The notes beneath the pieces are model-generated. The model saw only the letters and a program-made list of their open reading frames with translations, was not told the DNA's origin and ran no database searches. From Areca catechu (taxonomy: Eukaryota; Streptophyta; Magnoliopsida; Arecales; Arecaceae): a stretch of DNA of 64,000 nucleotides. Within the stretch, counting starts at the first letter, position 1. Each line of letters opens with the position of its first letter. The stretch covers positions 112,767,891-112,831,890 of the forward strand of contig CM038050.1 in assembly GCA_021397845.1 (NCBI GenBank). Reading direction: 5' to 3'. Positions 31,482 to 43,153 of this stretch are shown piece by piece. Both the position numbers and the translations under genes were made by a program.

Positions 31482-33087
31482 TGGTGCGGGCACCAGACTC
31501 AGAAGAAGACTTCAGAGCTCCATCTGGATCTCTGATTAACCTTGCCCGAAGAATTAGGGTTTTTGGTTTGTAATAAAAGTTGACTAGATCAACTCAATTT
31601 AGCTTGAGTCTACATTACCTGCATTTTATTTTGTTGAGTCATGTTGACTCAGTAGTGGACTAGGGTTTCAACCTGGGATGTTACATTTTCTCCCAAGACT
31701 AAGCAAGTGGACACCACACTCCCAGCCACACTCCCAGTCCAAGGGGCGCCATATCTACATCCAGCAGCCTTTGGTCCCCACTCCACAGATGGCAACTTCC
31801 TTCTCTCATACACCAGATAAAGAGAAGTCCACCAAGAGACCACAAATCAAGGGGGCGGCCAAGACTTTCCCAAGACATCCAAAGCAAAAATGGGAAGAAA
31901 TTCTCTTGGAAGAGAACTTCAAGGGGGCGCCCACTACCTGCCAAAAACATCCAAAACAAAGATGGGAAGGACCTTGACTTAGGGAGGAAGAAAAGGAGGA
32001 GTCCAAAAGAGTTGATCCAGGGAAGGAAGAAAATTTTTCTTGAAGATCCAAGCAAGGAGGCGCCATCTACCTGCCTTTTATAACCCAAATCTAATTTTTT
32101 TGGTACCTTGGCCGACCATATGTGAAGGATTTGCCCTAATTTGTAGATCCCCTCCTTTAGTCCCACATGGGAAGATGTGAAACCCTCCTCCCTTGTAAAG
32201 CCTTATAAATTAAACCCCTCTTGTAAGTTTAAATCAATCAGATGAATGAAAGAAATTTTTTTATGAGCAAACTTGTGTTTTCTCTTTTCCGCACTTGCTT
32301 CCAGGTGTTGAGCTCCGTGAGGGAGTAAATCCGGGTTCCCCTGGAACCTTGAGGAGGTGAGAGATCTCCGAAACCCCAAACCCTAGGTTAGCCACTCCAC
32401 TCCCAAACCCTAGCCGCCATCACCCTTCTCTTTCCACCAAGCCCTAATCCATTCCACTTCTCACGGCCACCCTCTCCAAGTCCAGGCCGGCCACCAGCAT
32501 CCAGCTCCAGTCCAGATACTTCAGATCTACAGCAATTCTAAGAGGAAGTCAGATCGGCCTCCAGGAGAATCCTGATTTCAGCAACTTCGGCTTTCAAGTT
32601 CTTCAACCTGGTAAAATCTTTTCTTGAGTTTCTGAATTCCATCATTTGTTCCTCTTCTTTCCCAGATCTTGAGTCCAGGAGAAGCCGACCAAACCACAAG
32701 ACCAGTATTGGAGGATCCATTGCGAAGATAGCCGACTCCGAGGATCCCACAATCTGCTCAAGAGAGTTCTTCCACCAAAATCCTGAGAAGATCACCGTCT
32801 GGTTAGTAAACCATCTCTCCTCTCTATTTCTGTTCTGTTGAAAGTTCAGAGCGAAACCCTAGGTCTGGGAGTTTCTCAACCCCCAGCGATCCGTTACTTC
32901 TGAACTACTCTGATAATTTAGTTTCTTCTAAACTGTGCTTTCAATCCTTACCTAGTTTCCTTCAACGTAGTTTAGCTTTACTTTGTGTCGAAGCCAATTT
33001 CTGAATAATATAAAAAAAAAAAGAAAAAAAAAGAATTAATCTTAATTTTACTTCCGCATACGCTTCTTTGTTCTTTGTTCTGCATCA
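31482..33087. mobile_element. Solo LTR of family X (copy 1)
   Basis: TGGTGCGGGCACC...TTCTGCATCA, 1606 bp, flanked by exact 5-bp duplications GATGA (31477-31481 and 33088-33092). It splits the B2 gag codons for 'TLDDE'. No coding sequence, PBS or polypurine tract is seen inside. A TATA box (CCTTATAAATTAAA, about 32202) suggests plus orientation. Contains A-rich runs near 33010-33035. Termini resemble chromovirus LTR ends (compare G). Confidence 0.9.
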
Positions 33088-33698
33088 GATGAACTGTTGG
33101 GTTCTCTCATCACATATAAATTGACCATGCAGCATAGAATTGAAGATGATTAGAAGAAGAAGAAAATAATAGCCTTCAAAGCTGCATCAAATTCAAAGAA
33201 ACAAGATGAGGAATCAGAAGAAGACTGCTCATCCTCCGAAGATAACTTAGAAGATAAAGATATAGCCATGGTCGTGAGAAGATTTAGAAGGTTTATGGGA
33301 AAGAAGAAATGAAGATATTTTAGAAAGTTTCATAAGAAAGGGAAACATAGTAAGGACAAGGACAAGAAAAGAGAGAAAGAGAAGGAACAAATGCCCACAT
33401 TCTATGAATGTAAGAAACCAGGGCATATCCGTCCCTATTGTCCTTTACTAAGGAAAACATTCAAGAAGAAAAAGAAGAAAGCTATGGTTAACACTTGGAG
33501 CGACAACAAGGATTCGACTTCAACGGAAGAAGAAGATACCACAAAAACTGCTAATCTATGTCTTATGGGTCTCGAAGATGAGGTAACATCCTCCGAACCT
33601 TAAATAGAATTTATTTTTGATGAATTAAATTCTACATTTCATGACTTATTATCTGAGTATAAAAAGGCTGAAGTAAAGATTAGAGCTTTAAAGAATAT

Positions 33699-34934
33699 TG
33701 GTGCGGACACCAGAGGCACCAAAATAAGACAGAGGCTTCTCAACCCTCTATGGATTACTTAGTAGTGTTTGAGTCCATTTGTAATAAGGGCTTAGCCTAA
33801 TTGAGTTACCTTTTTTTCATTATTTGAGTCCTGTACTAGTCAGCTCATGTTGATCTAGTTTTCTTTCTAAGTCATGTACATGTCAGTCCAAGTCTAATGA
33901 AGACTCAGTACAAGTGAAGACCAAGCCAGTGCAAGAAAGATCAACCCAGCTTGAAGTTATGAAGATCATGGAAGGCCTAGTAGAAGAAATCGGAAACCTT
34001 GGAGCCATATCGAAAGCCCTGAAGCCTTGGACCATAGCCTGGAGCAAAAATGGGCCAGCCAAGGCCCAAGAGGGGAGCTAGGGTGTCATCCACCCTATGG
34101 TCACCACCCCTTGGTCTGCCACTTAGGGCCACCTCCCTTGGCCGACCAAGGCAAGAGAGGAGAGAGCAATTTGAGGGATTCAAATCCTAGACCTACCATG
34201 TATTCTAGCTAGGGTTTGGGTGGGATTCAAAGTCCTGGAAAAAGTCTTTTGTAACCTTACTTGGGGGCTAAGTTAGTGAGTCTATTTAAGAGATTCCATT
34301 CTCTTGTATGAAGACACTTTTTGATGAAATATAATTGAGTTCTTCCAATTACTGTGTGCTAAGGAAATTCTGTGAGCCCCTTCTCTTCTTCATGGTATCT
34401 TGTGCCCAGTCTCCAGTCACCATCCACCTCTCCAATCCCTGGCCACCCAACCTTAAACTCTTCTTCTCCTTGCTGTTTTTCCTTTATTTCTTCATCCTTG
34501 CTTTGTTTTCTCACCCTTGATAGGCTGTTTGCAGGTCCCTCGACTTCTACGAATCCAACGACTCAGCCAGGCAACAATCGGGTTACTGGGTTGAAAGCCG
34601 AGAATTCGTGAGTCTCTGGCTTGATCATCCAGGTCACATCCAGGAGCAAGAGCGATCCCTTCATCTACGATCTTCATCAGGCGCATCAACCACTGCCAGG
34701 TACACCTCCTCTGCTTGCCGGTAGCTTTATTGAAGAAGAAATAGCCCAATCGAGACTTCTCAGCCTTGGTGATCCTCTTTTTTATTGCTTTTAGGTTCTA
34801 CTTTGCAAGTTATAGTTTATTACTTGCATAGAATTCTCTACTTAGGTTCTTGGTCTATTCTTCAGGAATTAAATACATCACTTAATCTACAAAAATCACA
34901 AAAATAATTATGCATGCATTTTAGTTCCACATCA
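33699..34934. mobile_element. Solo LTR of family X (copy 2)
   Basis: TGGTGCGGACACC...TTCCACATCA, 1236 bp, flanked by exact AATAT duplications (33694-33698 and 34935-34939). Interrupts B2 gag at 'ALKNI'. Similar at both ends to copy 1 but 370 bp shorter and clearly diverged; its last 270 bp resemble positions 1-259. Confidence 0.9.
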
Positions 34935-35627
34935 AATATCAATGATTCTTTATTGAAAGAAAAGGAAGAGATTTTAGAAATGAACAAGATATTACAAAAA
35001 GAATTAACTGCCTTTTCTTAAAACAACAAAGCTTTGAAAATTGAAAAAAATGTACATCTCGAGAAAAACAAAGCTTTAAATGTTGAAAATTCTGAATTGA
35101 AAAAGGAGGTTGCAAAACTAAAGCCATTAGTTGAAAAACTTATATTAAGTTCAAATAAACTTGAGTTGATTTTAAAGGAACAAAGAGTTTCTGATAATAA
35201 GGTTTGAATTGGCCAAAACTCTTCAAATGTAAATGGAATTTCAGCTACCAAATTTATACCTTCAAAAGTTTATGTTCCAAAAGGTTTATCTTAAAAAGCT
35301 TTTGTATCAAATCCTTCAATATCCATTTCTAGAGCTTCAAAGTATATTTCTAAGTTTTCAAATTAAAAATCTTTGAAGTCAAATGTTTCTACATCTGCAT
35401 CACATGCTTCTACATCTAGAACTTCAAAGTTTACTTCTTTTCAAAATTCTAGAATTGTTTGTTATGCATGCAAAGAGGTAGGACATAAGGCCTTTCAATG
35501 CAATATTTTTAAAAATGCAAAAAGTAAAGTAAGAAAGATTTAGGTTTCCAAAGGAACTACCTCTACTAACCTGCAAGGATCCAAGATAGCTTGGGTACCT
35601 AAAAGAACTTGTTGATTATTTTGCAGG

Positions 35628-38039
35628 TGAAAGGATTCCAGTGTGCCACAGTGGAAAAGATAATTTAAAAATGATGAAATTTACACCAAAACCCTTAGCC
35701 AGGACCTACTTATTAAGGATTAAAACATATGAAAAACATGCAAACCTACACTATTAGAATTAGGACACCAACCTGTTATCGCTAAATCCAATTTTGATGT
35801 AGAATCAAAACTTGATGTTGAATGACCCTTTTTAATTCACCAGGCATCCAAATGTCCACCCTCCAATGGTGATCCACAAGAAAATTGATCAAGATGCTTG
35901 CTTCTTCAAAAGTTCCTTCACTTGAATTCTTCTCCTAGAACTCAAGAGGACTATGGCTGAAAAACTCCACGGCAGGGACTTCTTACTTCCTTTCTTTCTT
36001 CTTCCTCTCCCTTTCTTAAGACTTTGTCCTAAGAATACACTCTTGTCTTGAAGGAGGAGGAGGATTTAAGACACTAATGTCTTAATGTAAAAGAAAAAGG
36101 AATAAAAGGAATATATCTTCTTTTCTTTTACTGTTCGAGAGATTCTTCCTATCTCTTGTTTTAGACTTGAGTTTCAACAGAGAAGAGAACTCTGTAAAAG
36201 GGAAACTCTTGTGTCTTAAACAAGCTAAGGAGGAATCAGTCTCGTAGAAAGGAAAGAAAAATAAAAAGACTTCTGTCGTATAACAGAAAAACACCCGAAG
36301 CCTCTGTTCCTTAAATAGATTACAAAAAGATGTCTTCACAACTCTCCGTAAACTATTTCTCCCGGCTTTCCACATTTCTCACGCCCTCTCCTTCCTTCTC
36401 ACGGCCCTTCAGATTCAAACGCACGACTCTTCCTAAAAGAAAAGTCGTGAAGTTTTAAGAAGAAGGAAGTCGCGATGTTTCGGTCTCCGAAGAGACGTTA
36501 TTTCGCGCAACTGGGAAGAGTTAGCACCTTCTTTCTTTCTCAAAATCTCCCAAACCGTTAGATGACTATCTAATGGTCATTAGGAGATGCACTAATAGGG
36601 AATAACCGACCAAGAAGAAAAAAAAAAAAAAAAAAAAGAAAAAAAAAATGTGGTGAAATAAGAAGACTTCACGCGCGCATGAAGAGTCCATGCGCGCGTG
36701 GAGTCTTTCCTCTTATCCACGCGCACAAAATCTTGGGCGGCCTATATGGATGGGCTTGGGTGTTAATTAAGATGTAGTCTTAGCCATGGGTTAGCCCAAA
36801 GTCCTATATATTCAATTAGGGACTAATTAGGTCCAATTAGAACCCAAATTGATCCAATTCGGAATCCTAATTCGAATCCAATTCGAATAGAAGCAAGGGT
36901 TTGCAACACCTGCTAGAGTGTTATCCTGCAAAGATGATTTAATTACAAATTAAACTCTTGATCAATCCTCTTAAGTGTGTGACCCATTGGGTTCCATATC
37001 CAGCTGGCAGTAGGTCTGAGTACAAGTTGACCTAACTTGATTAGAACTCTTTCCAATCGATTTAGGTCAAATCGAGCTTACCCGACTTGATCAATTAGGA
37101 CTCTTCCTAATAAGTGATCTTTAAATTTGATCAACCCACAAGACAAGATTGATGTCTAGCAATGTGTCATGTTTACCCGGAAGATATGGAAATTCTGGTG
37201 AAATACCAAAACTAGCCTTCAGTAGAAAGTTATCGTACAATTAAATCTTTCGATCAGCCTGCACCCAAAATATAATTATGGATATGGATATATGTCAAAT
37301 CCAATATTATATTTATTTTTAGCTCAATCTTATATTAATGACTCAATTATCTTGATATTAGAAACCATCTCTAATATCTTTACTTTGATCAAAGATTCCT
37401 TGAATCATCATCCGATTGATAACTAGCTGGATGCAATCTCCTCTTACTAAGAGTGATCGATTCCTTGTTGACCTACTCATTACCTTCATATACAATTCAC
37501 CATTCCTAGTATCAATCCTGTGCATAACTCAATGTCATGATTAGGATTGAACCAAAGGAGGGGTTCATGTACATAAGGTACTTATGGCAGTCTCAGGTCA
37601 AAGGATTACTTGTACCACTCCCACTATGAGAACCTTCTATTGACATGTAGCTAAGACTCCATTAGATGTTCTCAAGTTAGATCATATCAGTGAACTCATT
37701 CACTAATGAGCACCCACATCCTAGTATTAGTATCATACACAAGTGACTGTGAGAGCAGTCATCCTTTCCAGTATACATGGGATGTGCTAGTCTTACCGGA
37801 AAAACCCTAATCCCCTATTCAGGGTTCCTTTGACTAGGAATATTTTAGATTAAGGTTTTAAGACTTTAGGTCTCACTGGAATGATCTCATCATAACCCTA
37901 AAATCGTAACCCTAATCTATGAGGTTCATCATAATAATACACCGCGTATGATGAAAAATAATGCCTTTATTAGAATATTGTCAATTACATTGATTTGGGA
38001 GATACAATATTGATTGGCTTATAGGGCATATCCCTTTCA
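35628..38039 (-). repeat. 3' LTR of D
   Basis: 2412 bp, TGAAAGG...CCTTTCA with inverted ends. Minus-strand TATA-like sequence at about 36806-36816 (GAATATATAGG). A CG-rich hairpin at 36665-36705 lies about 100 bp downstream of it. Poly-A-rich run at 36619-36650. No gene. The copies share most bases with the 5' LTR. Confidence 0.95.
36665..36705. repeat. CG-rich inverted repeat in D LTR
   Basis: CACGCGCGCATG (36670-36681) and CATGCGCGCGTG (36689-36700) are perfect 12-bp inverted copies around AAGAGTC. After one mismatch the stem extends by four more pairs (GACT/AGTC). The 5' LTR has the same structure at about 44180-44215 with one changed base. Confidence 0.9.
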
Positions 38040-38052
38040 ATCTCCCACTTGC
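38040..38052 (-). promoter_or_regulatory. Polypurine tract of D
   Basis: Minus-strand GCAAGTGGGAGAT directly precedes the 3' LTR, as expected for the plus-strand primer. Confidence 0.85.
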
Positions 38053-38099
38053 ACTAAAGCCAATCGCCTTTAAATCTTAACCCCATACCCTCGAGGTGG

Positions 38100-41000
38100 C
38101 GATCAAAATCTCACTGTGGTAGAATCTTAGTGAACAGGTATGCTATGTTGTTCTTTGTATCAACTCTATTTATGTAGACATCTTGTCTTTCGACTATTTC
38201 TCGGACGAGATGGAAGCGCCTCAGAATGTGCTTGGACTTATGATGAGCTCTTGGTTCCTTAGCTTGAGCAACAGCTCCAGTGTTGTCACAGTAAAGTGGC
38301 ACTGGGTTTTCAATCGCAGGAACAACACCCAACTCTGTGATGAACTTCTTCATCCAGACTGCTTCCTTGGAGGCTTCATTGACAGCTATGTATTCTGCCT
38401 CTGTGGTTGAGTCAGCTACAGTCTACTGCTTAGTACTCTTCCAACTCACTGCTCCACCATTTAGGGTAAAAACATATCCCGAAATGGATTTGCTATCATC
38501 AATGTCTGATTGAAAACTAGAATCAGATATGCTTCTAGTTTGAGATCAGAACCACCATAAACCAGAAAAATATCCTTAGTCCTTCTCAGGTACTTAAGAA
38601 TATTTTTAACTGCTTTCCAATGATCCTCTCCTGGATCAGCCTGAAACCTACTGACAATGACTAAAGCATATGCCACATCAGGCCTGGTACATAACATGGC
38701 ATATATTATGGACCCTATTGCCAAAGCATAAGGTATAGAATTCATTCTATTTCTTTCTTCAGGTGTCTTAGGTGACATTCTTTTGGAAAGATATATGCCT
38801 TGACTCATAGGAAGATAACCTCTTTTACTTCCATCCATGCTGAATCTTTTCAGCACTAAGTCAATGTACCTTGACTGGGATAAACCTAGCATCCTCTTAG
38901 ACCTATCTCTATAGATCTTAATACCTAGTATATAGGATGCTTCTCCCAAATCTTTCATGGAAAACTGGTTTGATAGCCAAACCTTGACTGATTGTAACAT
39001 TGGGATATCATTCCCAATGAGGAGTATGTCATCTACATACAGAACCAAGAAGACTATGGCACTCCCACTAGTCTTCTTATAAACACAGGGTTCATCCACA
39101 TTTTTGATAAAACCAAACCTTTTAATAGTTTCATCAAAACGGATGTTCCAACTCCTTGAAGCTTGTTTCAATCCATAAATGGATTTCTTTAGCTTGCATA
39201 CTTGATTAGGTTTATTCTTTGAAATAAAACCTTATGGTTGTGACATGTAGACTTCTTCCTCAAGGAAACCATTGAGGAAAGCAGTCTTCACATCCATTTG
39301 CCAGATCTCATAATCGTGGTATGCTGCTATAGCAAGTAAAATCCGAATTGATTTGAGCATGGCTACAAGTGAGAATGTTTCATCATAATCAATTCCCTGT
39401 TTTTGTCTAAAACCTTTTGCCACTAATCTGGCTTTATAGGTTTCAACTTGGCCATTAGCCCCAATCTTTTTCTTATAGACCCATTTGCACCCAATAGGAT
39501 TAACACCCTCTGGTGCATCGACCAAAGACCATACTTGGTTGACATACATAGAGTCTATCTCGGATTCCATGGCTTCTTGCCATCTATCTGAGTCACTACT
39601 CAAGATAGCTTCCGTATAGGTCAGAGGTTCATCATTTTGAATGACTTGGGCTTCATTATTTTCAATAATTAATCCATACCTCTCAGGTGCCCTTGGCACT
39701 CTATCAGACCTATGGGGAGGAGTTTTGTGTTCTGGTTCTGACCTAGCTATATGTTCTAATGGTTGAGAATTGTCTATCTGTGTTTCTTGTACTTCTCCAA
39801 GTTTAACAGTTCTACCATTGCCTTTTTCTAAAATGAACTCTTTTTCTAGAAAAATGGCATGCCTGCTGATAAAAATCTTTTGTTTAGTAGGATGGTAAAA
39901 TAGATATCCTCTACCCTCTCTAGGATATCCTACAAATAGATATTTATCCGCTCTAGCTTCCAACTTATGTCCAAAATTTCTTTTAACATAAGATGGACAT
40001 CCCCATATCTTAAAATATTTAAGATATGGTTTCTTTCCACTCCAAATCTCATACGGAGTACTAAAAATGAATTTAGAAGGTACTTTGTTCAGATTGTAAA
40101 CAACAGTTTCGAGGGCATGACCCCAGAAAGAAATGGATAAATTTGTGAAGCACATCATGGATCGTACCATATCTAATAAGGTACGATTCCTCCTTTCAGC
40201 TATACCATTTAACTGTGGTGTATAAGGTGGGGTCCATTCAGAAAGAATTCCATTAACTTTAAGATAGTCTAGAAACTCCATGGATAAGTATTCTCCTCCT
40301 CGATCAGACCGAAGAACTTTAATACTTTTCCCGGTTTGTTTTTCGACCATACTTTGATACTCCTTAAATTTATCAAAGGCTTCAGATTTATATTTCATAA
40401 GATACACATATCCGAACATAGATAAATCATCTATAAAAGTGATAAAATATGAGTATCCACCTCTGGCCTAAGTCATCATTGGACCACATACATCAGTATG
40501 TATAAGTCCTAATAACTCAGTTGACCTTTCTCCATGTCCAGTAAATGGAGTCTTGGTCATCTTACCCATGAGACATGATTCGCAAGTCCCTAATGATTTA
40601 TATTCATAAGGATCAAGGAATTTCTCCTTGTATAACTTGCTTATCCTAGACTCAATAACATGACCAAGTCGATGATGCCAAAGTAAAGTATTATTAAAGT
40701 GTTCTCTTTTTCTTTTATTATTGACATGAAAAACACTACCATTGGAAGGAAGAGTTAAGAGCCTATTGCTAAATATGCCAGAACAAATAAATTCATTAGA
40801 TAACATTATCGAGCAACCAGTGCTCGTTACATCCATTACATATCCTTGTTTTAATAACAAGGGAATAGATATAATGTTCCTAATAATCTTAGGCATATAA
40901 TAACAATTTTCTAACTCCAAGATCTTCCCTGAAGGCAACTTCAGAATATAGGTCCCTACAGCTTCTGCTTGGATGATATCACCACTAGCACCATAGAGAT

Positions 41001-41964
41001 TGAAGTCACCTTCCTTCAATACTTTAAGCTTGTGGAGGTCCTGCAAAGATTTGCATATATGGTAACCACAAGCGGTATCCAATACCCAAGTATTTGAAAC
41101 AGATGAATTTAATGTCAATATAGCATGTATCTCATACATACCTTTTGGCGCATCTGATGCACCAGGCTTAACAGTTGCAAGGTAAGCCTTGCAATTCCTT
41201 TTCCAATGTCCCACTTTGCTGCAAAAGAAACAGGTCGACTGTTTGGAGGCCTTCTTTCCTTTCTTATTCTTATTGATGCCACTCTTAGGATTTAGCTTCC
41301 TATTAAAACCCTTTTTGCCTGATTTCTTCTTATTGGTCTTATCAATAAGAAGAAGTGGAGCCTTTTCTTTCTTTATGTGGCTCTCCACTATTTTTAACAT
41401 ATTTAACAGCTCAGGCAAGGAAGTGTTCAGTTTGTTCATGTGATAATTCAAGACAAACTGAGAAAATGACTCTGGGAGTGATTGCAGGATTAAATCCTGA
41501 TTCAACTCCCCATCCATAATAAAACCTAATTGACCTAATCAGGTGATCAAGTAAATTACTTTCAGAACATGATCCTGAATGGATGTTCCCTCTGTCATCC
41601 TAGCACGGAATAACTGCTTAGATATTTCATATCTAGCAGTTCTGCTATGTTCTCCATAAAGCTCTTTTAAATTGAGCATTATGGATTGAGTATCTATGCT
41701 GTCATGCTGTCTCTATAACTCATTGGTCATAGAGGCTAGTATGATACACTTGATAGTGAGGAAGTCATTCTGCCACATTTTGTATGTGGCCATATCTTCC
41801 TGTGTAGCATCGTCCCCTAGTAGATTAAGACTAGGGGTATCAAGAATATAAGAAAGTCTTTCTGAACTCAACATAATCTTTAAATTTCTCAACCAGTCCA
41901 CATAGTTTGGACCAGTCAGTTTGTTGGTATCTAAGATACTTCGTAGTGATAATGAAGATGCCAT
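38100..41964 (-). pseudogene. gag-pol polyprotein of copia D
   Basis: Gag starts at ATG 41964 ('SLRSILDTNKLTGPNYVDWLRN'), with a zinc knuckle CFFCSKVGHWKRNC (CCHC intact, about 41220). Protease active site 'VLDTACG' near 41080. Integrase zinc region 'HHRLGH'/'CESCLMGK', then catalytic 'HTDVCGP', 'RSDRGGEYL' and 'LNGIAERRNRTL', all three acids present. RT has 'WQMDVKTAFLNG' and an intact YVDD box (about 39030). RNase H has 'TEAEYIAVNEASKEAVWMKK' and 'YCDNTGAVA'. Breaks: stops after 41713, near 41540 and near 40468, a TAA after 39232, and a frameshift near 38480. Roughly 1290 codons, the usual copia size. Needed for particle formation, cDNA synthesis and integration. Confidence 0.92.
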
Positions 41965-43139
41965 TTATCTACATTTAACAAAGAACAATACATAAGCAAA
42001 CAATCATGAAATGACAAACATAATTAAATTAGGTCTTTAATTTAATTATGTCTCCCACTATTTTATCAAAAATCATAGCCCTCACTATGATAATCGAGAA
42101 AAACCCTGATAGGTTTTTCTTAGTGAGATTGAGATCCTAATAACTTATAAAAGATCTTGCAGAAAACATAACAAATCTTTTATAAGCTCAAAGGTAGGAA
42201 ACTCTTCCAATTATATCTCATATAATTTTCAAGAAGTAACTTGGCCTTTAGAACATTATTAGTCTTGCAGAAAACACAACAAACCATAATGTTCTAGTTA
42301 AGTCAAGATCCTTTCATTTCTTTACAGTCAATACTTAAATATAATGCCCTTGCAGATAACACAACAAAGCATTATACTGAATATGCTGTAAGCATCTCTA
42401 TGCACTAGACTAGTATTATGTCAATCACCATATTAGGTCTTGCAGATAACACAATAAACCTAATGTGGTTCATAACACAATAACGATTCAGCATGAAGGA
42501 AGGCCAATATATATAGTATTTTTAACACTAAGCATTTTAGTCAAGATTTAAATTTAATCAAATCGGCCAGGCAAGTGGAAGAGATGTGGGAGTCCCCCCG
42601 TTGCTTTCCTAGACACCAATAAAAATTGGCCAGGTCAGTCAACGGAACCAATTAAAAACCACAATTCTCTTTACCTTCCCAGAACTACCTTTCTAGAAAC
42701 CGAAATGATCAATTGTTCATCATGACTGGTGATTCTTATCAGTTAAATATACTAAGACTTAATATAATTTTTAAGAGGAGGGATTTATGAATTGCCAGCA
42801 CATCCTTATAAAATTTATCACAACATATCATTCTTATAAATAAGAAAATATGTGCTAAGTGTGTCATCATACTAGGACAACCATTTACCACATAATGGAT
42901 CCACCATTATGCCAGGGCAACCTTATTTCAGTATGATGACTTCAAAACTAAACATATCTCTATAATAATTAAGGTTTGACTGAAAAACCCTAATTAGTGA
43001 CACACATCATTATCAAACATACATGCATCACATAAATGTGCTAAGTGTATCAGCATTCAAGGGTTTAAAACCCTAACATGCGACACTACAACAAAAACAC
43101 ATAGAAAAAATTTTCATATGTTTTAACTATAATAAGGGT
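41965..43139 (-). other. Structured 5' untranslated leader of D
   Basis: About 1.2 kb between PBS and gag, without a coding frame. It contains a bipartite hairpin (42081-42127), four stem-loops sharing one loop sequence (42144-42468, separate entry), and a branched inverted-repeat structure (42863-42940). The remaining sequence is AT-rich. Confidence 0.75.
42144..42468 (-). ncRNA. Array of four stem-loops with a shared 20-nt loop (RNA element of D leader)
   Basis: Plus-strand loop boxes: 42156, 42264, 42349 and 42439, each CTTGCAGA(A/T)AACA(C/T)AA(C/T)AAA. The stems differ in sequence but each pairs: 42144-42155 with 42175-42186 (12 bp), 42249-42259 with 42286-42296 (11 bp), 42340-42347 with 42369-42376 (8 bp), and 42428-42438 with 42458-42468 (11 positions, one mismatch). 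Conserved loops on unrelated, self-complementary stems indicate selection for RNA structure in the element's genomic RNA. Function unknown; packaging or dimerisation is possible. Not an independent gene. Confidence 0.8.
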
Positions 43140-43152
43140 GGTTCTGATACCA
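43140..43152 (-). promoter_or_regulatory. Primer binding site of D
   Basis: Minus-strand TGGTATCAGAACC lies 1 bp inside the 5' LTR start at 43154, matching the tRNA-Met type site with one change. Confidence 0.9.
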
Positions 43153-43153
43153 C

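Larger units (their letters stand above)
30995..35627 (+). pseudogene. gag of SIRE element B2 (interrupted by two solo LTRs)
   Basis: ATG at 30995, then a short deletion near 31110. The capsid core runs 31108-31480 ('NAKAMNLLYYALDANEFNQIS', 'SLSNKWDPKVTTIQEAKD'). The first solo LTR occupies 31482-33087. The Lys-rich, zinc-knuckle ('YECKKPGHIRPYCP', first Cys lost) and acidic regions are at 33088-33698. The second solo LTR is at 33699-34934. A coiled-coil region and a second zinc-knuckle-like 'CYACKEVGHKAFQC' are at 35460-35500, ending 'SKIAWVPKRTC' before D. Many stops. Confidence 0.85.

Noticed and set aside
31678..32166. Frames on both strands within solo LTR X copy 1
   Set aside because: They are not shared with copy 2 of the same family, and solo LTRs do not normally code.
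41189..41443. Plus-strand Phe/Leu-rich frame resembling a membrane protein
   Set aside because: It is the complement of the Lys-rich gag region of D, which gives Phe/Leu codons on the other strand.
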